The position numbers and the translations under genes are program-made. A stretch of DNA of 64,000 nucleotides. Source: Aptenodytes patagonicus. Its lineage: Eukaryota; Chordata; Aves; Sphenisciformes; Spheniscidae. How positions within the stretch are numbered: position 1 is the stretch's first letter; each line of letters begins with the position of its first letter. Shown here one piece after another: positions 11,852 through 24,371 of this stretch. The stretch lies in the NCBI RefSeq assembly GCF_965638725.1, contig NC_134981.1:43304849-43368848 (forward strand), written 5' to 3'. Under the pieces are notes generated by a model. That model saw only the letters and a program-made list of their open reading frames with translations. It searched no databases and was not told where the DNA came from.

Positions 11852-12595
11852 ACAGGAAGGTCTCTTACCTTATTTGCTCTACAGTAATGATCACAAATGG
11901 GAAAATGGATTCCTACCACAACTATGGGTGGCTTTCTTAACCAGAGGATACCTAATTAGGTTTTTGTGAGACAGAAAACCTAGTTTTATTCAGACCAGCT
12001 TGATAACCGATACATTTTTAATATTAAGAAAATTAGTATGAGAAAGAACTTCTAGGACATACTTTATAATAGTTACAGCAGAGACTTCATAATTAAAGCT
12101 AGAAGATCTTCCCCATTTTAAACTTGATTTTGACCTTCCAAAAAGATAAAGAATCCAAAATGCTTGCCAGGAGTGAAGAAACCATACTTTCTGTGTACTT
12201 CCTGTTTCTGCATCAGACTACTCTAATGTAGTCCCTCTATAGAGAATATATTTTGAATGCGTGACTGTGTAGATAGAATGCAAAAAGTGGTAGATCTTCT
12301 TTTGAGAAACGGTCTGGTTCACCTAGCTTTTTTAAGCAGTCTACAGTGTTATATGTATTTTAAAATGTCAATTTGCTAATACAAGAGCTACTAATCTGAT
12401 GTATTGAGCTTCAGAGATGGATTTTACTCAGCTGAAGTGCAGGAAGTTTAATTCTCTAGAAATGATTTCTGTGAATGGGTTAAGATTTTATGGGCTATGT
12501 GAAAAGTGTTAATCCTTTTCTCCTTAAACTTACTTTTTATAATTAAAACTGTCTAGTCTTTTCCTCAAAAACACAATTAATTTTTGGTTGAGTAG
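11852..12595. other. No gene seen (flank of the split provirus)
   Basis: AT-rich unique DNA. Together with 22194-22937 it is the original downstream flank of the split provirus, because it adjoins the CATGG/CCATG duplication beside the 3' LTR. Confidence 0.6.
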
Positions 12596-12600
12596 CATGG

Positions 12601-13147
12601 TGTCGTGGTTTAACCTCAGTCGGCAACTAAGCACCACGCAGCCGCTCGCTCACTCTCCCCTCCCCCGGTGGGATGGGGGAGAGAATTGGAAGAGCACAAG
12701 TTAGGAAAACTCGTGGGTTGAGATAAAAACAGCTCAACAATTGAAATAAAATGATGATAATAATAACATGATAATAATAATAATACACAAAACAAGTGAT
12801 GCACAGTACAATTGCTCACCACCCGCCGACCGATGCCAGACAGTCCCCGAGCAGCCGCCCCCCCTGGCCAGCTTTCCCCCAGTTTATGTACTGAGCATGA
12901 CGTCACATGGTATGGAATGTCCCTTTGGCCAGTTTGGCTGTGCCCCCTCCCAGCTTCTTGTGCACCTGCAGCCTTCTCAGTCGGTAGAGCATGGGAAACT
13001 AAAAAGTCCTTGACTAGTGTAAGCATTACCTAGCAACAACTAAAACATCGGTGCGTTATCAACTTTGTTCTCATCCTAAATCCAACACACAGCATTATAC
13101 CCGCTACTAGGAAGGAAATTAACTCTGTCCCTGCTGAAACCAGGACA
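12601..13147 (-). mobile_element. 3' LTR of split provirus (left arm)
   Basis: 547 bp, antisense, from TGTCGTGGTTTAACCTCAGT to CCAGGACA. It is preceded by CATGG (12596-12600), the complement of the CCATG beside the 5' LTR at 6946. It contains an intact CRE (TGACGTCA) and TATA-like ACATAAA on the minus strand. Confidence 0.93.
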
Positions 13148-13590
13148 ATATCCACCCCTTATTCTATGCCATCTGCGTCATGCTCGTCTCATTTTCCAGT
13201 ACATTTTCATTAATCACCACCACCTTTTTTTATATATATATATATATATACACACAGAGATATCATTCCCTTAGTCTGTGGGCCATCCCTCTAAAACGTT
13301 CGGTGAGTTCATTTAGTCCGTGACTTCGGGCTCCATCTGTCATAATAATCTTTCAGGGCAGGAAAAATGGAGATGGTGTGCGGTGTTGGATTGTTTCATG
13401 TTGAAGTCAGTTCTGGTACCATCATCACTGTGCTTTGCTTGGTTTCACTGAAGTTATTCTTCATTAGTCTGGGTGATTCTTATTGTAATAACATTAGTAT
13501 GGCATATATTATTAGTATGATTAGTATATCTGTGTATTATTAGTATAACTATTATAACTATAATTAGTACTTAACATCACATAATTCAGA
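13148..13590. other. pol-to-LTR spacer without env
   Basis: About 440 bp between the integrase stop and the 3' LTR. It holds a (TA)n/(CA)n microsatellite at about 13224-13258, an ATTAGTAT-rich stretch at 13490-13570, and a purine-rich tract (AATAAGGGGTGGAT on the minus strand) just before the LTR, which is a candidate polypurine tract. There is no env-like frame. Confidence 0.75.
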
Positions 13591-16500
13591 TCATTGGCTA
13601 TTCTCACCCAAAATCAAATCCCCTTGAGGTACACATCGGACTTCCCCATCCTTCCGCATTATCCACCAAGTGCACCCAGGTCCTTGAGCAAAAGCAATCC
13701 CACGGATGGGTTTGCCTTTGCCCGAGGCAGGAATAACCCAAACTGTTTTCCCCAACATATTTTTCATGTGCACTACAGGGACTTTATTCCCATCTACAGT
13801 ACGTAAAAGTTCTGACTGGGCAGGGCCTGCTCGATTGGCAGATCCCCGAGTGTTGACTAACCAGGTGGCCTTTGCGAAATGCGTATCCCAATGTTTGAAC
13901 GTCCCGCCACCCATTGCTCTCAGCGTAGTCTTTAACAGTCCATTGTATCGTTCGTTTTTCCCGTAGGCTGGTGCATGACAGGGGATGTGATATACCCACT
14001 CAATGCCGTGCTCTTTGGCCCAGGTGTCCATGAGGTTGTTTTGGAAATGAGTCCCGTTGTCTGACTCAATTCTTTCTGGGGTGCCATGTCGCCATAGGAC
14101 TTGCTTTTCAAGGTCCAGGATAGTGTTCCGGGCAGTGGCATGGGGCACGGGATATGTTTCCAGCCATCCAGTGGTTGCCGCCACCATTGTAAGCACGTGG
14201 CGCTTGCCTTGGCGGGTTTGTGGGAGTGTGATATAATCGATCTGCCAGGCCTCCCCATAGTTATATTTCAGCCATCGTCCTCCATACCAGAGAGGCTATA
14301 ACCGCTTGGCTTGCTTGATTGCAGCGCATGTTTCGCATTCATGGATAACCTGCGCAATGTAGTGCGTGGTCAAGTCCACCCCTCGATCACGAGCCCATCT
14401 GTATGTTGCATCTCTTCCTTGATGGCACCCTGAGGTGCCATGGGCCCACCGAGCTATAAACAATTCACCCTTATGTTGCCAGTCCAGATCCACCTGAGCC
14501 ACTTCAATCTTAGCAGCCTGATCCACCTGCTGGTTGTTTTGATGTTCTTCAGTGGCCCGACTGTTAGGTATGTGAGCATCTACGTGACGGACTTTTACAA
14601 CCAGGTTCTCCACCCGGGCAGCAATATCTTGCCACAATGCGGCAGCCCAGATGGGTTTGCCTCTGCGCTGCCAGTTGCTCTGCTTCCATTGCTGCAACCA
14701 CCCCCACAGGGCATTTGCCACCATCCATGAGTCAGTACAGAGACAGAGCACTGGCCACTTCTCTCGGTCAGCAATGTCTAAAGCCAGCTGGATGGCCTTT
14801 ACTTCTGCAAATTGGCTCGATTCACCTTCTCCTTCAGCAGTTTCTGTGACTTGTCGCATAGGACTCCATACAGCAGCTTTCCACCTCCGATGCTTTCCCA
14901 CAATACGACAGGACCCATCGGTGAACAGGGCATATGGCTTCTCATTTTCTGGTAGTTCATTATACATTGGGGCCTCCTCAGCACGCGTCACCTCCTCCTC
15001 TGGCGATATTCCAAAGTCTTTGCCCTCTGGCCAATCCATGATCACTTCCAGGATTCCTGGGCGACTGGGGTTTCCTGTTCGAGCTCGTTGTGTGATCAGT
15101 GCGACCCACTTACTCCACGTAGCATCAGTTGCATGATGTGTACAGGGGACCCTCCCTCTGAACATCCAGCCTAGCACCGGCAGTCGGGGTGCCAGTAGGA
15201 GTTGTGCTTCAGTGCCGATCACTTCCGAAGCAGCTCGAACCCCTTCATAGGCTGCTACTCTTTTTCAGTTGGAGTATAGCGGGCCTCGGATCCTCTGTAC
15301 CCCCGACTCCAAAACCCTAGGGGTCGACCTCGAGTCTCCCCTGGTGCTTTCTGCCAGAGGCTCCAGGCAGGGCCGTTCTCCCCGGCTGCGGTGTAGAGCA
15401 CATTTTTTACATCTTGCCCTGCCCGGACTGGCCCCAGGGCTACTGCATGAACTCCCTCCTCTTTAATTTGTTCAAAGGCTTGTCGTTGCTCAGGGCCCCA
15501 CTTGAAATCGTTCTTTCGGGTCACTTGATAGAGAGGGTTTACAATCAGACTGTAATTTGGAATATGCATTCTCCAAAAACCCACGACGCCTAAGAAAGCT
15601 TGTGTTTCCTTTTTGCTAGTTGGTGGAGACATGGCTGTTATTTTGTTGATCACATCCATTGGGATCTGACGACGTCCATCTTGCCATTTTATTCCTAAAA
15701 ATTGGATCTGATGTGCAGGTCCCTTGACCTCACTTTGCTTTATGGCAAAACCGGCCTTCAGCAGGATTTGGACTATTTCCTTCCCTTTTTCAAAAACTTC
15801 TCCTGCTGTGTTGCCCCACACGATGATGTCATCAATGTATTGCAAGTGTTCTGGAGCCTCACCCTGTTCCAGTGCAGTCTGGATCAGTCCATGGCAAATG
15901 GTGGGGCTGTGTTTCCACCCCTGGGGCAGTCGGTTCCAGGTGTACTGGACGCCCCTCCAAGTGAAAGCAAACTGTGGCCTGCACTCTGCTGCCAAAGGGC
16001 TTGAGAAGAACGCATTAGCGATATCAATTGTGGCATACCACTTGGCTGCCTTTGACTCCAGTTCGTACTGAAGTTCTAGCATGTCTGGCACAGCAGCACT
16101 CAGCGGTGGCGTGACTTCATTTAGGCCACGATAGTCTACTGTTAGTCTCCACTCTCCATTAGACTCCATTAGACTTCCGCACTGGCCATATGGGACTGTT
16201 AAAGGGTGAGCGAGTCTTGCTGATCACTCCTTGGCTCTCCAGTCGACGAATCAGCTCATGAATGGGAATCAGGGAGTCTCGGTTGGTGCGATATTGCCGC
16301 CGGTGCACCGTGGTGGTAGCGATTGGCACCTGTTGGTCTTCGACCTTCAGCAACCCCACAACAGAGGGGTCCTCCGAGAGACCAGGCAAGGTGGACAGCT
16401 GTTTAGTTTCCTCCGTCTCCAAGGCAGCTATACCAAAGGGCCACCGGTACCCTTTTGGGTCCTTGAAACACCCTCTCCTGAGGTAGTCTATGCCAAGGAT

Positions 16501-16782
16501 GCACGGAGCCTCTGGGCCAGTCACAATGGGGTGCTTCTGCCACCCATTCCCCGTTAGACTTACTTCGGCTTCCAATACAGTTAGCTGTTGGGATCCCCCC
16601 GTCACCCCAGAAATACAGATGGGTTCTGCCCCTATATAGCTTGATGGCATTAGGGTACACTGTGCACCCGTGTCTACTAGAGCCTTATACTTCTGTGGGT
16701 CTGATGTGCCAGGCCACCGAATCCACACAGTCCAGTAAACCCGGTTGTCCCTTTCCTCCCCCTGGCTGGAGGCAGGGCCCCT
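13591..16782 (-). pseudogene. pol: ERV pol (left arm, broken)
   Basis: Order on the minus strand: protease with LVDTGAQ, reverse transcriptase with YIDD, RNase H with FTDGS and CTDSW, and integrase with a Cys pair, DNGTH and NERYN. Four lesions are visible. A 10-bp duplication (TCTAATGGAG twice, about 16150-16175) shifts the frame in the early reverse transcriptase. A 5-bp loss at about 15258 follows PTEKE. A K-to-stop change lies at about 14296. One codon is lost before NMLGK (about 13755). All four occur in the right arm too. The copy at 44766-47903 has none of them. Confidence 0.93.
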
Positions 16783-17432
16783 CTAATCCTCATAACAGTA
16801 CTCATTTCTCATTTCTTGTCCGTACGAGTCAGAAGTCTCTTCATTAAGATCAGGAGTAAGATCAGCCCTTCTACCCTGTCTGGGGAACTGCCCGCTGGAA
16901 ACTGGAGCAGCAATTTTCCTGGGAGAAACCCTTTCTGTGATTGTTTTCCCTTGCAGTTCACGTACCCGTGCCCCTAGGGCTGAGGTAGGTTTCCCATCCC
17001 ACCTCCTCATGTCCTCTCCGTGGTCACGCAGGTAAAACCATAGGGTGCCCCGTGGTGTGTACCCTTTATATTCTCTCTCTCGAGCAAAAGAACGCTGACT
17101 CCTAATAGCCGAGATACTGGTCCGTACAGGTGAGGAGTAGGACCTATCCTCTCTGAGTTGCTGGATCTCCCAGGACAGTTTCTCCACAGCCGAGATGGGG
17201 GAGGAAGAGAGAATTTCCTCATATTGCCGGAGTTGGCCAGCCAATTCATCCACTGTTTGTTGTCCGCCACATGGGTCGTGCATTTGGCTTCGTCTGGATC
17301 TTTGGATAGTTGTTCATTGTTCAGGTCACCATAAATCACCTCCAGCACAGCTAATTCTCTCAGAAACTGGATACCCTTCTCCATGGTGGCCCACTTGCCT
17401 GGGCGACATATGACATCTTCCTTGAAGGGAAG
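16783..17432 (-). pseudogene. gag: ERV gag, 3' half (left of centre, truncated)
   Basis: Encodes the capsid-like C-terminal half of Gag (blocks ELAVLEVIYGDL, REYKGYTPRGTLWFYL, KIAAPVSSGQFP), ending with a TAG that is in frame with pol. About 68-70 bp are missing at 17262 relative to the right arm. It continues through the palindrome loop to 17432, where orientation flips. No zinc-knuckle (CCHC) motif is present. Confidence 0.88.
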
Positions 17433-17530
17433 GAAGCCAAATGCACGACCCATGTGGCGGAAGTTTGTAAGGAGCTCACCATCGTCATACGCCAACTCAT
17501 TGGCAGTGATGACCTGGAAAGACGGAGAGG
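17262..17530. other. Palindrome centre
   Basis: The arms stop matching at 17261/17531. Inside, 17263-17291 and 17433-17461 form a further inverted repeat (pair sum 34724). Unpaired DNA of about 141 bp (17292-17432) is left; it is antisense ERV gag. About 68-70 bp of gag present on the right (17461-17530) is missing on the left. The orientation switch is at about 17432/17433, where antisense gag abuts sense gag starting at GAAGCCAAATGCA. Confidence 0.9.
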
Positions 17531-18009
17531 AACAAACAGTGGATGAATTGGCTGGCCAACTCCGGCAATATGAGGAAAGTCTCTCTTCCTCCCCCATCTC
17601 GGCTGTGGAGAAACTGTCCTGGGAGATCCAGCAACTCAGAGAGGATAGGTCCTACTCCTCACCTGTACGGACCAGTATCTCGGCTATTAGGAGTCAGCGT
17701 TCTTTTGCTCGAGAGAGAGAATATAAAGGGTACACACCACGGGGCACCCTATGGTTTTACCTGCGTGACCACGGAGAGGACATGAGGAAGTGGGATGGGA
17801 AACCTACCTCAGCCCTAGGGGCACGGGTACGTGAACTGCAAGGGAAAACAATCACAGAAAGGGTTTCTCCCAGGAAAATTGCTGCTCCAGTTTCCAGCGG
17901 GCAGTTCCCCAGACAGGGTAGAAGGGCTGATCTTACTCCTGATCTTAATGAAGAGACTTCTGACTCGTACGGACAAGAAATGAGAAATGAGTACTGTTAT
18001 GAGGATTAG
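17434..18009 (+). pseudogene. gag: ERV gag, 3' half (right of centre)
   Basis: Starts at GAAGCCAAATGCACGACCCA, which overlaps the end of the 5' half at 9121-9140 (GAAGCCAAATGCATGACCCA), so the two pieces meet end to end with about 20 bp shared. It is open to the TAG at 18007-18009, which is in frame with the following pol. Confidence 0.88.
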
Positions 18010-21000
18010 AGGGGCCCTGCCTCCAGCCAGGGGGAGGAAAGGGACAACCGGGTTTACTGGACTGTGTGGATTCGGTGGCCTGGCACATCAGACCCACAGA
18101 AGTATAAGGCTCTAGTAGACACGGGTGCACAGTGTACCCTAATGCCATCAAGCTATATAGGGGCAGAACCCATCTGTATTTCTGGGGTGACGGGGGGATC
18201 CCAACAGCTAACTGTATTGGAAGCCGAAGTAAGTCTAACGGGGAATGGGTGGCAGAAGCACCCCATTGTGACTGGCCCAGAGGCTCCGTGCATCCTTGGC
18301 ATAGACTACCTCAGGAGAGGGTGTTTCAAGGACCCAAAAGGGTACCGGTGGCCCTTTGGTATAGCTGCCTTGGAGACGGAGGAAACTAAACAGCTGTCCA
18401 CCTTGCCTGGTCTCTCGGAGGACCCCTCTGTTGTGGGGTTGCTGAAGGTCGAAGACCAACAGGTGCCAATCGCTACCACCACGGTGCACCGGCGGCAATA
18501 TCGCACCAACCGAGACTCCCTGATTCCCATTCATGAGCTGATTCGTCGACTGGAGAGCCAAGGAGTGATCAGCAAGACTCGCTCACCCTTTAACAGTCCC
18601 ATATGGCCAGTGCGGAAGTCTAATGGAGTCTAATGGAGAGTGGAGACTAACAGTAGACTATCGTGGCCTAAATGAAGTCACGCCACCGCTGAGTGCTGCT
18701 GTGCCAGACATGCTAGAACTTCAGTACGAACTGGAGTCAAAGGCAGCCAAGTGGTATGCCACAATTGATATCGCTAATGCGTTCTTCTCAAGCCCTTTGG
18801 CAGCAGAGTGCAGGCCACAGTTTGCTTTCACTTGGAGGGGCGTCCAGTACACCTGGAACCGACTGCCCCAGGGGTGGAAACACAGCCCCACCATTTGCCA
18901 TGGACTGATCCAGACTGCACTGGAACAGGGTGAGGCTCCAGAACACTTGCAATACATTGATGACATCATCGTGTGGGGCAACACAGCAGGAGAAGTTTTT
19001 GAAAAAGGGAAGGAAATAGTCCAAATCCTGCTGAAGGCCGGTTTTGCCATAAAGCAAAGTGAGGTCAAGGGACCTGCACATCAGATCCAATTTTTAGGAA
19101 TAAAATGGCAAGATGGACGTCGTCAGATCCCAATGGATGTGATCAACAAAATAACAGCCATGTCTCCACCAACTAGCAAAAAGGAAACACAAGCTTTCTT
19201 AGGCGTCGTGGGTTTTTGGAGAATGCATATTCCAAATTACAGTCTGATTGTAAACCCTCTCTATCAAGTGACCCGAAAGAACGATTTCAAGTGGGGCCCT
19301 GAGCAACGACAAGCCTTTGAACAAATTAAAGAGGAGGGAGTTCATGCAGTAGCCCTGGGGCCAGTCCAGCCAGGGCAAGATGTAAAAAATGTGCTCTACA
19401 CCGCAGCCGGGGAGAATGGCCCTACCTAGAGCCTCTGGCAGAAAGCACCAGGGGAGACTCGAGGTCGACCCCTAGGGTTTTGGAGTCGGGGATACAGAGG
19501 ATCCGAGGCCCGCTATACTCCAACTGAAAAAGAGTAGCAGCCTATGAAGGGGTTCGAGCTGCTTCGGAAGTGATCGGCACTGAAGCACAGCTCCTCCTGG
19601 CACCCCGACTGCCGGTGCTGGGCTGGATGTTCAGAGGGAGGGTCCCCTGTACACATCATGCAACTGATGCTACATGGAGTAAATGGGTCGCACTGATCAC
19701 ACAACGGGCTCGAACAGGAAACCCCAGTCGCCCAGGAATCCTGGAAGTGATCATGGATTGGCCAGAGGGCAAAGACTTTGGAATATCGCCAGAGGAGGAG
19801 GTGACGCGTGCTGAGGAGGCCCCAATGTATAATGAACTACCAGAAAATGAGAAGCCATATGCCCTGTTCACCGATGGGTCCTGTCGTATTGTGGGAAAGC
19901 ATCGGAGGTGGAAAGCTGCTGTATGGAGTCCTATGCGACAAGTCACAGAAACTCCTGAAGGAGGTGAATGGAGTCAGTTTGCAGAAGTGAAAGCCATCCA
20001 GCTGGCTTTAGACATTGCTGACCGAGAGAAGTGGCCAGTGCTCTGTCTCTGTACTGACTCATGGATGGTGGCAAATGCCCTGTGGGGGTGGTTGCAGCAA
20101 TGGAAGCAGAGCAACTGGCAGCGCAGAGGCAAACCCATCTGGGCTGCCGCATTGTGGCAAGATATTGCTGCCCGGGTGGAGAACCTGGTTGTAAAAGTCC
20201 GTCACGTAGATGCTCACATACCTAACAGTCGGGCCACTGAAGAACATCAAAACAACCAGCAGGTGGATCAGGCTGCTAAGATTGAAGTGGCTCAGGTGGA
20301 TCTGGACTGGCAACATAAGGGTGAATTGTTTATAGCTCGGTGGGCCCATGGCACCTCAGGGTGCCATCAAGGAAGAGATGCAACATACAGATGGGCTCGT
20401 GATCGAGGGGTGGACTTGACCACGCACTACATTGCGCAGGTTATCCATGAATGCGAAACATGCGCTGCAATCAAGCAAGCCAAGCGGTTATAGCCTCTCT
20501 GGTATGGAGGACGATGGCTGAAATATAACTATGGGGAGGCCTGGCAGATCGATTATATCACACTCCCACAAACCCGCCAAGGCAAGCGCCACGTGCTTAC
20601 AATGGTGGCGGCAACCACCGGATGGCTGGAAACATATCCCGTGCCCCATGCCACCACCCGGAACACTATCCTGGACCTTGAAAAGCAAGTCCTATGGCGA
20701 CATGGCACCCCAGAAAGAATTGAGTCAGACAACGGGACTCATTTCCAAAACAACCTCATGGACACCTGGGCCAAAGAGCACGGCATTGAGTGGGTATATC
20801 ACATCCCCTGTCATGCACCAGCCTCCGGGAAAAACGAACGATACAATGGACTGTTAAAGACTACGCTGAGAGCAATGGGTGGCGGGACGTTCAAACATTG
20901 GGATACGCATTTCGCAAAGGCCACCTGGTTAGTCAACACTCGGGGATCTGCCAATCGAGCAGGCCCTGCCCAGTCAGAACTTTTACGTACTGTAGATGGG

Positions 21001-21198
21001 AATAAAGTCCCTGTAGTGCACATGAAAAATATGTTGGGGAAAACAGTTTGGGTTATTCCTGCCTCGGGCAAAGGCAAACCCATCCGTGGGATTGCTTTTG
21101 CTCAAGGACCTGGGTGCACTTGGTGGATAATGCGGAAGGATGGGGAAGTCCGATGTGTACCTCAAGGGGATTTGATTTTGGGTGAGAATAGCCAATGA
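18010..21198 (+). pseudogene. pol: ERV pol (right arm, broken)
   Basis: Mirror of 13591-16782: protease-reverse transcriptase start (18064-18633), reverse transcriptase (18623-19429), RNase H and zinc region (19570-20493), integrase core (20593-21198). It has the same 10-bp duplication, 5-bp loss, K-to-stop change and lost codon as the left arm. It also has its own TGG-to-TAG stop at 19427-19429, a 3-bp loss in the RNase H linker near 19965, and a few amino-acid changes. Confidence 0.93.
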
Positions 21199-21641
21199 TC
21201 TGAATTATGTGATGTTAAGTACTAATTATAGTTATAATAGTTATACTAATAATACACAGATATACTAATCATACTAATAATATATGCCATACTAATGTTA
21301 TTACAATAAGAATCACCCAGACTAATGAAGAATAACTTCAGTGAAACCAAGCAAAGCACAGTGATGATGGTACCAGAACTGACTTCAACATGAAACAATC
21401 CAACACCGCACACCATCTCCATTTTTCCTGCCCTGAAAGATTATTATGACAGATGGAGCCCGAAGTCATGGACTAAATGAACTCACCGAACGTTTTAGAG
21501 GGATGGCCCACAGACTAAGGGAATGATATCTCTGTGTGTATATATATATATATATATAAAAAAAGGTGGTGGTGATTAATGAAAATGTACTGGAAAATGA
21601 GACGAGCATGACGCAGATGGCATAGAATAAGGGGTGGATAT
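21199..21641. other. pol-to-LTR spacer without env
   Basis: Mirror of 13148-13590, with the ATACTAAT-rich stretch, the (TA)n tract at 21531-21565 and the purine-rich AATAAGGGGTGGAT before the LTR. No env frame. Confidence 0.75.
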
Positions 21642-22188
21642 TGTCCTGGTTTCAGCAGGGACAGAGTTAATTTCCTTCCTAGTAGCGGGTATAATGCTGT
21701 GTGTTGGATTTAGGATGAGAACAAAGTTGATAACGCACCGATGTTTTAGTTGTTGCTAGGTAATGCTTACACTAGTCAAGGACTTTTTAGTTTCCCATGC
21801 TCTACCGACTGAGAAGGCTGCAGGTGCACAAGAAGCTGGGAGGGGGCACAGCCAAACTGGCCAAAGGGACATTCCATACCATGTGACGTCATGCTCAGTA
21901 CATAAACTGGGGGAAAGCTGGCCAGGGGGGGCGGCTGCTCGGGGACTGTCTGGCATCGGTCGGCGGGTGGTGAGCAATTGTACTGTGCATCACTTGTTTT
22001 GTGTATTATTATTATTATCATGTTATTATTATCATCATTTTATTTCAATTGTTGAGCTGTTTTTATCTCAACCCACGAGTTTTCCTAACTTGTGCTCTTC
22101 CAATTCTCTCCCCCATCCCACCGGGGGAGGGGAGAGTGAGCGAGCGGCTGCGTGGTGCTTAGTTGCCGACTGAGGTTAAACCACGACA
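21642..22188 (+). mobile_element. 3' LTR of split provirus (right arm)
   Basis: 547 bp from TGTCCTGGTTTCAGCAGGGA to AAACCACGACA, followed by CCATG (22189-22193). The same CCATG precedes the left-arm 5' LTR at 6941-6945 in the same orientation. It is mirrored by 12601-13147. Confidence 0.93.
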
Positions 22189-22193
22189 CCATG

Positions 22194-22937
22194 CTACTCA
22201 ACCAAAAATTAATTGTGTTTTTGAGGAAAAGACTAGACAGTTTTAATTATAAAAAGTAAGTTTAAGGAGAAAAGGATTAACACTTTTCACATAGCCCATA
22301 AAATCTTAACCCATTCACAGAAATCATTTCTAGAGAATTAAACTTCCTGCACTTCAGCTGAGTAAAATCCATCTCTGAAGCTCAATACATCAGATTAGTA
22401 GCTCTTGTATTAGCAAATTGACATTTTAAAATACATATAACACTGTAGACTGCTTAAAAAAGCTAGGTGAACCAGACCGTTTCTCAAAAGAAGATCTACC
22501 ACTTTTTGCATTCTATCTACACAGTCACGCATTCAAAATATATTCTCTATAGAGGGACTACATTAGAGTAGTCTGATGCAGAAACAGGAAGTACACAGAA
22601 AGTATGGTTTCTTCACTCCTGGCAAGCATTTTGGATTCTTTATCTTTTTGGAAGGTCAAAATCAAGTTTAAAATGGGGAAGATCTTCTAGCTTTAATTAT
22701 GAAGTCTCTGCTGTAACTATTATAAAGTATGTCCTAGAAGTTCTTTCTCATACTAATTTTCTTAATATTAAAAATGTATCGGTTATCAAGCTGGTCTGAA
22801 TAAAACTAGGTTTTCTGTCTCACAAAAACCTAATTAGGTATCCTCTGGTTAAGAAAGCCACCCATAGTTGTGGTAGGAATCCATTTTCCCATTTGTGATC
22901 ATTACTGTAGAGCAAATAAGGTAAGAGACCTTCCTGT
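22194..22937. other. No gene seen
   Basis: Mirror of 11852-12595. AT-rich unique DNA, the ancestral downstream flank of the split provirus. Confidence 0.6.
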
Positions 22938-22942
22938 ACCAT

Positions 22943-23512
22943 TGTCATGGTTTAACCCCAGTCAGCAACTAAGTACCACACAGCCGCTCGCTCACCCTCC
23001 CCCCTCCCCCCCCCCCCCCGGTGGGATGGGGGAGAGAATTGGGAAAAAAAAAGTAAAACCCGTGGGTTGAGATAAAGACAGTTTAATAGGACAGAAAAGG
23101 AAGAGAAAATAATAATAATAATAATAATGATAAAAGAATATACAAAACAAGTGATGCACAACGCAATTGCTCACCACCCGCCAACCGATGCCCAGCTCGT
23201 CCCTGAGCAGTGATCGCCGCCCCCCGGCCAACTCCCCCCAGTTTATATACTGAGCATGACGTCACATGGTATGGAATACCCCTTTGGCCAGTTTGGGTCA
23301 GCTGTCCTGGCTATGCTCCCTCCCAGCTTCTTGTGCACCTCCTCTCTGGCAGAGCATAGGAAGCTGAAAAGTCCTTGACTAGTGTAAGCACTACTTAGCA
23401 ACAACTAAAACATCCCTGTGTTATCAACACTGTTTCCAGCACAAATCCAAAACATAGCCCCATACTAGCTACTAGGAAGAAAATTAACTCTATCCCAGCC
23501 AAAACCAGCACA
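22943..23512 (-). mobile_element. Solo LTR (right-arm copy)
   Basis: Mirror of 11279-11846, 570 bp, with the ACCAT target duplication at 22938-22942 and 23513-23517. The C-run near 23005 is two bases longer than the left copy's G-run. Confidence 0.93.
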
Positions 23513-23517
23513 ACCAT

Positions 23518-24371
23518 CTTGGGAAATTGCAATGCAGATGTCAGACAATGTGGAGAGTGACAAGTTCTCAAGTTGTCACATAGTACTCAATAATGCAGAC
23601 AATTTATTTTTAAGGACAGAACTCCAGTATTCAGCCAGGTGCACATAAGTAATTACAGCCAGTATTCTCAGAAAGATGTAGATGTAACAGCTACATACAC
23701 CTCCACACACCTTGTTTCTAGGCACCTGACCCCTACCGCAGAATTCAAGCCCACGAATTAGAGGGGTTAACAAAAGTCAGTATGCAGAGTTTGAGCTAGT
23801 CAGGAATACGAACTGAGGATAGGGATGCTACCTCAAGACCAACACTTAACTGATGGCTCTCCTATTCAGTTTTCACAGCCTTGAACTTGCTCCTGATGGA
23901 GAGGCATTTTCTTTTAAACACCATCAACAGTTGTCTTCTCCTCTTAAAATGTAAGTGTGACCAGTACCCCCTGCTCCTGACCCCTGGAAATATGGTTAGC
24001 ATAACTAACGCCATTTTATAAGGCAAATGGCCATTCTCTGTGACCGAGCTGGTCACGTATCAGTCCCCTTTCCCCTCCTCATCAGGCCTTGAAGGTCCTG
24101 CGCACCAGGCAGACTTCTTCTCCCCCTCCCTATCGGCCTCAAGGTTCCTGGGTGCCAGGCCAACTTCTTCCCTCCTTACCGGCCTTGAAGGTCCCAGGCA
24201 CCTGGCCAACCAGGTGTTGTTGATGACCCCGTCAAAGAACAGGGAAGCGTAACAGCACACAGAGCACTGTCTATAAAATCAAGCAGTTGCAGGTCCTAAG
24301 TGGGACTTGGACTGGAACTGCTGCTGGACGGCAAAACCTGTGATGTCAAGTGTGACTGCTATGAGGCTGCA
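23518..24371. other. No gene; short tandem repeat
   Basis: Mirror of 10420-11273, with the about 50-bp units at 24066-24211. Confidence 0.5.

Larger units (their letters stand above)
1..17261. repeat. Left arm of giant palindrome
   Basis: This stretch is the reverse complement of 17531-34754. Paired positions sum to 34755 near the outer end, 34761 after about 7320, 34791 after about 8470, 34789 after the G-run at 11772, and 34792 near the centre, so only a handful of small indels separate the arms. Identity by eye is well above 99%. Base 1 pairs with base 34754, so the arm reaches the window start and may extend beyond it. It could be a real palindrome or a fold-back assembly product. Confidence 0.97.

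Noticed and set aside
13148-13590. An env gene or dUTPase after pol
   Set aside because: Only about 400-440 bp of non-coding AT-rich DNA lies between integrase and the LTR in all copies that show it.
12601-22188. Two independent ERV insertions in head-to-head orientation
   Set aside because: The two share the same lesions, flanks and target duplication, so one provirus was duplicated.
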